NCBI RefSeq assembly: GCF_039680535.1
Contig: NZ_JBDKSS010000014.1
Span: forward strand, 62,001-126,000
Source of the DNA: Parvibaculum sp039680535
GTDB taxonomy: Bacteria; Pseudomonadota; Alphaproteobacteria; Parvibaculales; Parvibaculaceae
Length of the DNA: 64,000 bases
Reading direction: 5' to 3'
A program made the position numbers and the translations under genes. Each line of letters opens with the position of its first letter. Positions within the stretch are counted from its first letter, which is position 1. Under the pieces are notes generated by a model. The model was not told the DNA's origin, did no database searches, and saw only the letters and a list, made by a program, of their open reading frames with translations. Below, in pieces: positions 62,070 to 64,000 of the stretch.

Positions 62070-63068
62070 ATGGACATCAGAAACGGCCTTGTGGACTCCA
62101 TCGGCAATACGCCCCTGATCCGGCTGAAGGCCGCTTCCGAGGCGACCGGCTGCGAAATTCTCGGCAAGGCGGAGTTCCTCAATCCGGGTCAGTCGGTGAA
62201 GGACCGCGCCGCCCTTTTCATCATCAAGGACGCGGTCGCCAAAGGCACGCTGAAACCCGGCGGCACCATTGTCGAAGGCACGGCGGGCAACACCGGCATC
62301 GGGCTCGCGCTGGTCGGCAATGCGCTCGGCTTCAAGAGCGTCATCGTCATTCCCGACACGCAGTCGCAGGAAAAGAAGGACATGCTCCGCCTCTGCGGCG
62401 CCGAGCTGATCGAGGTTCCGGCCGTTCCCTACAAGGATCCGAACAACTACGTGAAATATTCCGGCCGTTTGGCCGAAGAGCTCGCGGCGAAGTCTCCGAA
62501 CGGCGCCATCTGGGCCAACCAGTTCGACAATGTCGCAAACCGGCAGGCGCATATCGAAACCACGGGCCCTGAGATCTGGGCGCAGACCGATGGCAAGGTC
62601 GACGGCTTCACTTGCGCCGTCGGCACGGGCGGCACGCTGGCCGGCATCGCCATTGCGCTCAAGGCGCGCAACAAGAACGTCACCATCGCGCTTTCCGATC
62701 CGATGGGCGCCGCGCTCTATCACTACTACAAGCATGGCGAGCTGAAGGCCGAAGGCAGCTCCATCACCGAAGGCATCGGTCAGGGCCGCATCACGGCGAA
62801 CCTCGAAGATGCGCCCATCGACGACGCCTTCCAGATCCCCGACGAGGAAGCACTGCCCTTCGTCTTTGATCTGCTGAAGCATGAAGGCCTTTGCCTCGGC
62901 GGCTCCAGCGGCATCAATGTCGCGGGCGCGGTCCGTCTCGCGCGGCAGATGGGCCCCGGACATACGATCGTCACTATTCTCTGCGACTACGGAACGCGCT
63001 ATCAGAGCAAGCTGTTCAATCCGGCTTTCCTGAAGGAAAAGAACCTCCCGGCGCCGGACTGGCTTTAG
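62070..63068 (+). CDS. cysK: Cysteine synthase A
   Basis: A pyridoxal-phosphate enzyme of 332 residues making cysteine from O-acetylserine and sulfide. Lys44 in NPGQSVKDRAALF binds the cofactor, and EGTAGNTGIGLALV and GTGGTLAGIA bind its phosphate and the substrate. It is about 20 residues longer than E. coli CysK, the extra residues lying mainly in FQIPDEEALPFVFDLLKHEG and the C terminus. A REP-like element and then a sulfurtransferase gene follow, so sulfur metabolism may be grouped here. Confidence 0.94.
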   Translation: MDIRNGLVDSIGNTPLIRLKAASEATGCEILGKAEFLNPGQSVKDRAALFIIKDAVAKGTLKPGGTIVEGTAGNTGIGLALVGNALGFKSVIVIPDTQSQEKKDMLRLCGAELIEVPAVPYKDPNNYVKYSGRLAEELAAKSPNGAIWANQFDNVANRQAHIETTGPEIWAQTDGKVDGFTCAVGTGGTLAGIAIALKARNKNVTIALSDPMGAALYHYYKHGELKAEGSSITEGIGQGRITANLEDAPIDDAFQIPDEEALPFVFDLLKHEGLCLGGSSGINVAGAVRLARQMGPGHTIVTILCDYGTRYQSKLFNPAFLKEKNLPAPDWL

Positions 63069-63080
63069 TCTCGCTATAAC

Positions 63081-63165
63081 TGTCATCCCGGCCTCGTGCC
63101 GGGATCCAGGAGCAACAAGCACTGAGCAAGCCGCCCCTGGACCCCGGCATAAATCCGGGGTGACA
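63081..63165. repeat. REP-like inverted repeat element
   Basis: Two 30-base arms (63081-63110 and 63136-63165) are imperfect inverted copies, 24 of 30 positions matching, separated by 25 bases. Each arm has its own inner CCCGG/CCGGG symmetry, beginning TGTCATCCCGG and ending GGATCCAGG. It lies between cysK and the sulfurtransferase gene. The pattern is that of dispersed intergenic repeats in alphaproteobacteria; a terminator is less likely because no T run follows. Confidence 0.8.
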
Positions 63166-63190
63166 TGAAAAATGAAATGAGTTCTGAGAT

Positions 63191-64000
63191 ATGCCGCAGA
63201 GCGTAGACTACCCGCTTGTCACCACCGAATGGCTTGCTGCGCATCTCGATGCGCCGGACGTGCGCATCGTGGACGGCTCCTGGTATCTGCCGCAGGCACA
63301 GCGCAATCCCCGCGCGGAATATGAGCAGAAGCACATTCCCGGCGCAGTCTTCTTCGACATCGACGAGATCGCCGACACCGACAGCCCCTATCCCCACATG
63401 CTGCCGAGCCCGGAGAAATTCTCCTCGCGTGTTCGCGCTCTCGGCCTTGGCGACGGCGTCCGCATCGTCGTCTATGACGGCGCGGGGCTTTTCAGTGCGC
63501 CGCGCGTCTGGTGGATGTTCCGCGTCATGGGGCACCGCGATGTGGTGGTGCTCGATGGCGGCTTGAAGAAATGGAAGGCCGAAGGCCGCCCGCTCGACGA
63601 TGCCCGGCCGCACCACAGCGCCCGGCATTTCACCGCGCGGCGCGACGTGCCGCTCGTGCGCGACCGCGAGGCCATGCTCCACAATCTCGATACCTGCGCC
63701 GAGCAGGTCGTCGACGCACGCTCCGGCCGCCGCTTCCGTGCGGAGGAGCCGGAGCCCCGCCCCGGCCTCAAGGGCGGCCATATTCCCGGCAGTCTCAACC
63801 TGCCCTCGGGCAATCTCGTCAACGCCGACGGCACGCTGAAATCGCGCGAGGAACTCGTGCGCCTCTTCGACGACGCGGGCGTCGACCTGTCGCGTCCGGT
63901 CATCACCACCTGCGGCTCAGGCGTCAGCGCCTGCATTCTGGCGCTCGGGCTCGCCGTGCTGGGGCATAATCGCGTCTCGGTCTATGATGGTTCATGGTCG
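63191..64000 (+). CDS. sseA: 3-mercaptopyruvate sulfurtransferase, C-terminal end outside window
   Basis: The open frame runs from ATG 63191 to the window edge (270 codons so far, no stop). Two rhodanese domains are visible: the first with VRIVDGSWYLPQAQRNP and VLDGGLKKWKAEG, the second with QVVDARSGRRF and the catalytic loop CGSGVSACILAL near residue 239. The CGSG[VT] loop marks mercaptopyruvate sulfurtransferases rather than thiosulfate ones. The enzyme moves sulfur from 3-mercaptopyruvate to acceptors such as thiols or cyanide. Only a few residues of the C terminus should be missing. Confidence 0.93.
   Translation, partial: MPQSVDYPLVTTEWLAAHLDAPDVRIVDGSWYLPQAQRNPRAEYEQKHIPGAVFFDIDEIADTDSPYPHMLPSPEKFSSRVRALGLGDGVRIVVYDGAGLFSAPRVWWMFRVMGHRDVVVLDGGLKKWKAEGRPLDDARPHHSARHFTARRDVPLVRDREAMLHNLDTCAEQVVDARSGRRFRAEEPEPRPGLKGGHIPGSLNLPSGNLVNADGTLKSREELVRLFDDAGVDLSRPVITTCGSGVSACILALGLAVLGHNRVSVYDGSWS

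Noticed and set aside
63081..63165. The inverted repeat after cysK as a terminator
   Set aside because: The loop is long, no T run follows, and each arm has inner symmetry, which fits a REP-like repeat better.
1..64000. CRISPR arrays, insertion sequences, prophage, toxin-antitoxin or defence islands
   Set aside because: I saw no regularly spaced repeats, transposase, integrase, phage structural gene or known defence motif in any reading frame.

Overview
The window looks like chromosomal DNA of an alphaproteobacterium, most likely of the Hyphomicrobiales/Parvibaculum type. The grounds are a GTTC-N7-GTTC LexA box, a popZ-valS pair, a gene order running argS-SPOR-nagZ-scpA-scpB-tatABC-serS-surE-pcm-nlpD next to yajC-secD-secF-Mth938, a TolC/PIMT pair, and uniformly GC-rich genes. 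The genus is a guess from gene order. I saw no insertion sequence, prophage, CRISPR array or frameshifted gene.

Layout. 0-8 kb: ssb (with a DUF2269-like membrane protein behind it) diverges from uvrA across an SOS box, then come a Tat-exported PhoD-like phosphatase and an amidase. 8-14.5 kb: trmFO, then minus-strand yajC-secD-secF with homologues of two mitochondrial complex I assembly factors (NDUFAF3-type Mth938 and NDUFAF6-type degenerate prenyl synthase) around a PuuD-like membrane protein. 14.6-28 kb: a long minus-strand block for chromosome condensation (scpAB), Tat export, serine and arginine tRNA charging, protein repair and cell-wall turnover (argS, SPOR protein, nagZ, scpAB, tatABC, serS, surE, pcm, nlpD, a deacetylase-like protein). 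28-36 kb: small stand-alone genes for nucleotide, Fe-S and repair functions plus some catabolic genes (dgt, erpA, xthA, M81 peptidase, EthD protein, SEL1 protein, alcohol dehydrogenase, lipoprotein). 36-42.6 kb: valS, popZ, tolC, a second PIMT-like protein and tRNA-Cys.

42.7-54.7 kb is the main accessory region: a Wzx/Wzy-type exopolysaccharide locus resembling the holdfast (hfs) genes of Caulobacter. One minus-strand operon has the outer-membrane export lipoprotein, a GT4 glycosyltransferase, the initiating sugar-phosphate transferase and the polymerase/ligase. A divergent gene encodes a co-polymerase fused to a BY-kinase-type ATPase. A second minus-strand operon has the flippase, an HfsK-like acetyltransferase and, unexpectedly, a JmjC/cupin-type protein. 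A polysaccharide deacetylase diverges from it. Together these could initiate, extend, flip, polymerise, modify and export one surface polysaccharide.

54.7-64 kb: a small membrane protein, tRNA-Asn with a strong terminator, a second amidase, a TetR/VOC-like divergent pair with a candidate operator, recQ, cyclopropane fatty acid synthase, a Nudix hydrolase, cysK, REP-like inverted repeats and a sulfurtransferase cut by the window edge.

Most of the window is ordinary core genome. I do not see a clear new defence or signalling system. The least explained parts are the polysaccharide locus with its JmjC-type gene and palindromic control region, the assembly-factor cluster beside secDF, and several paralogues that have lost catalytic residues (prenyl synthase, deacetylase, LytM factor, second PIMT).
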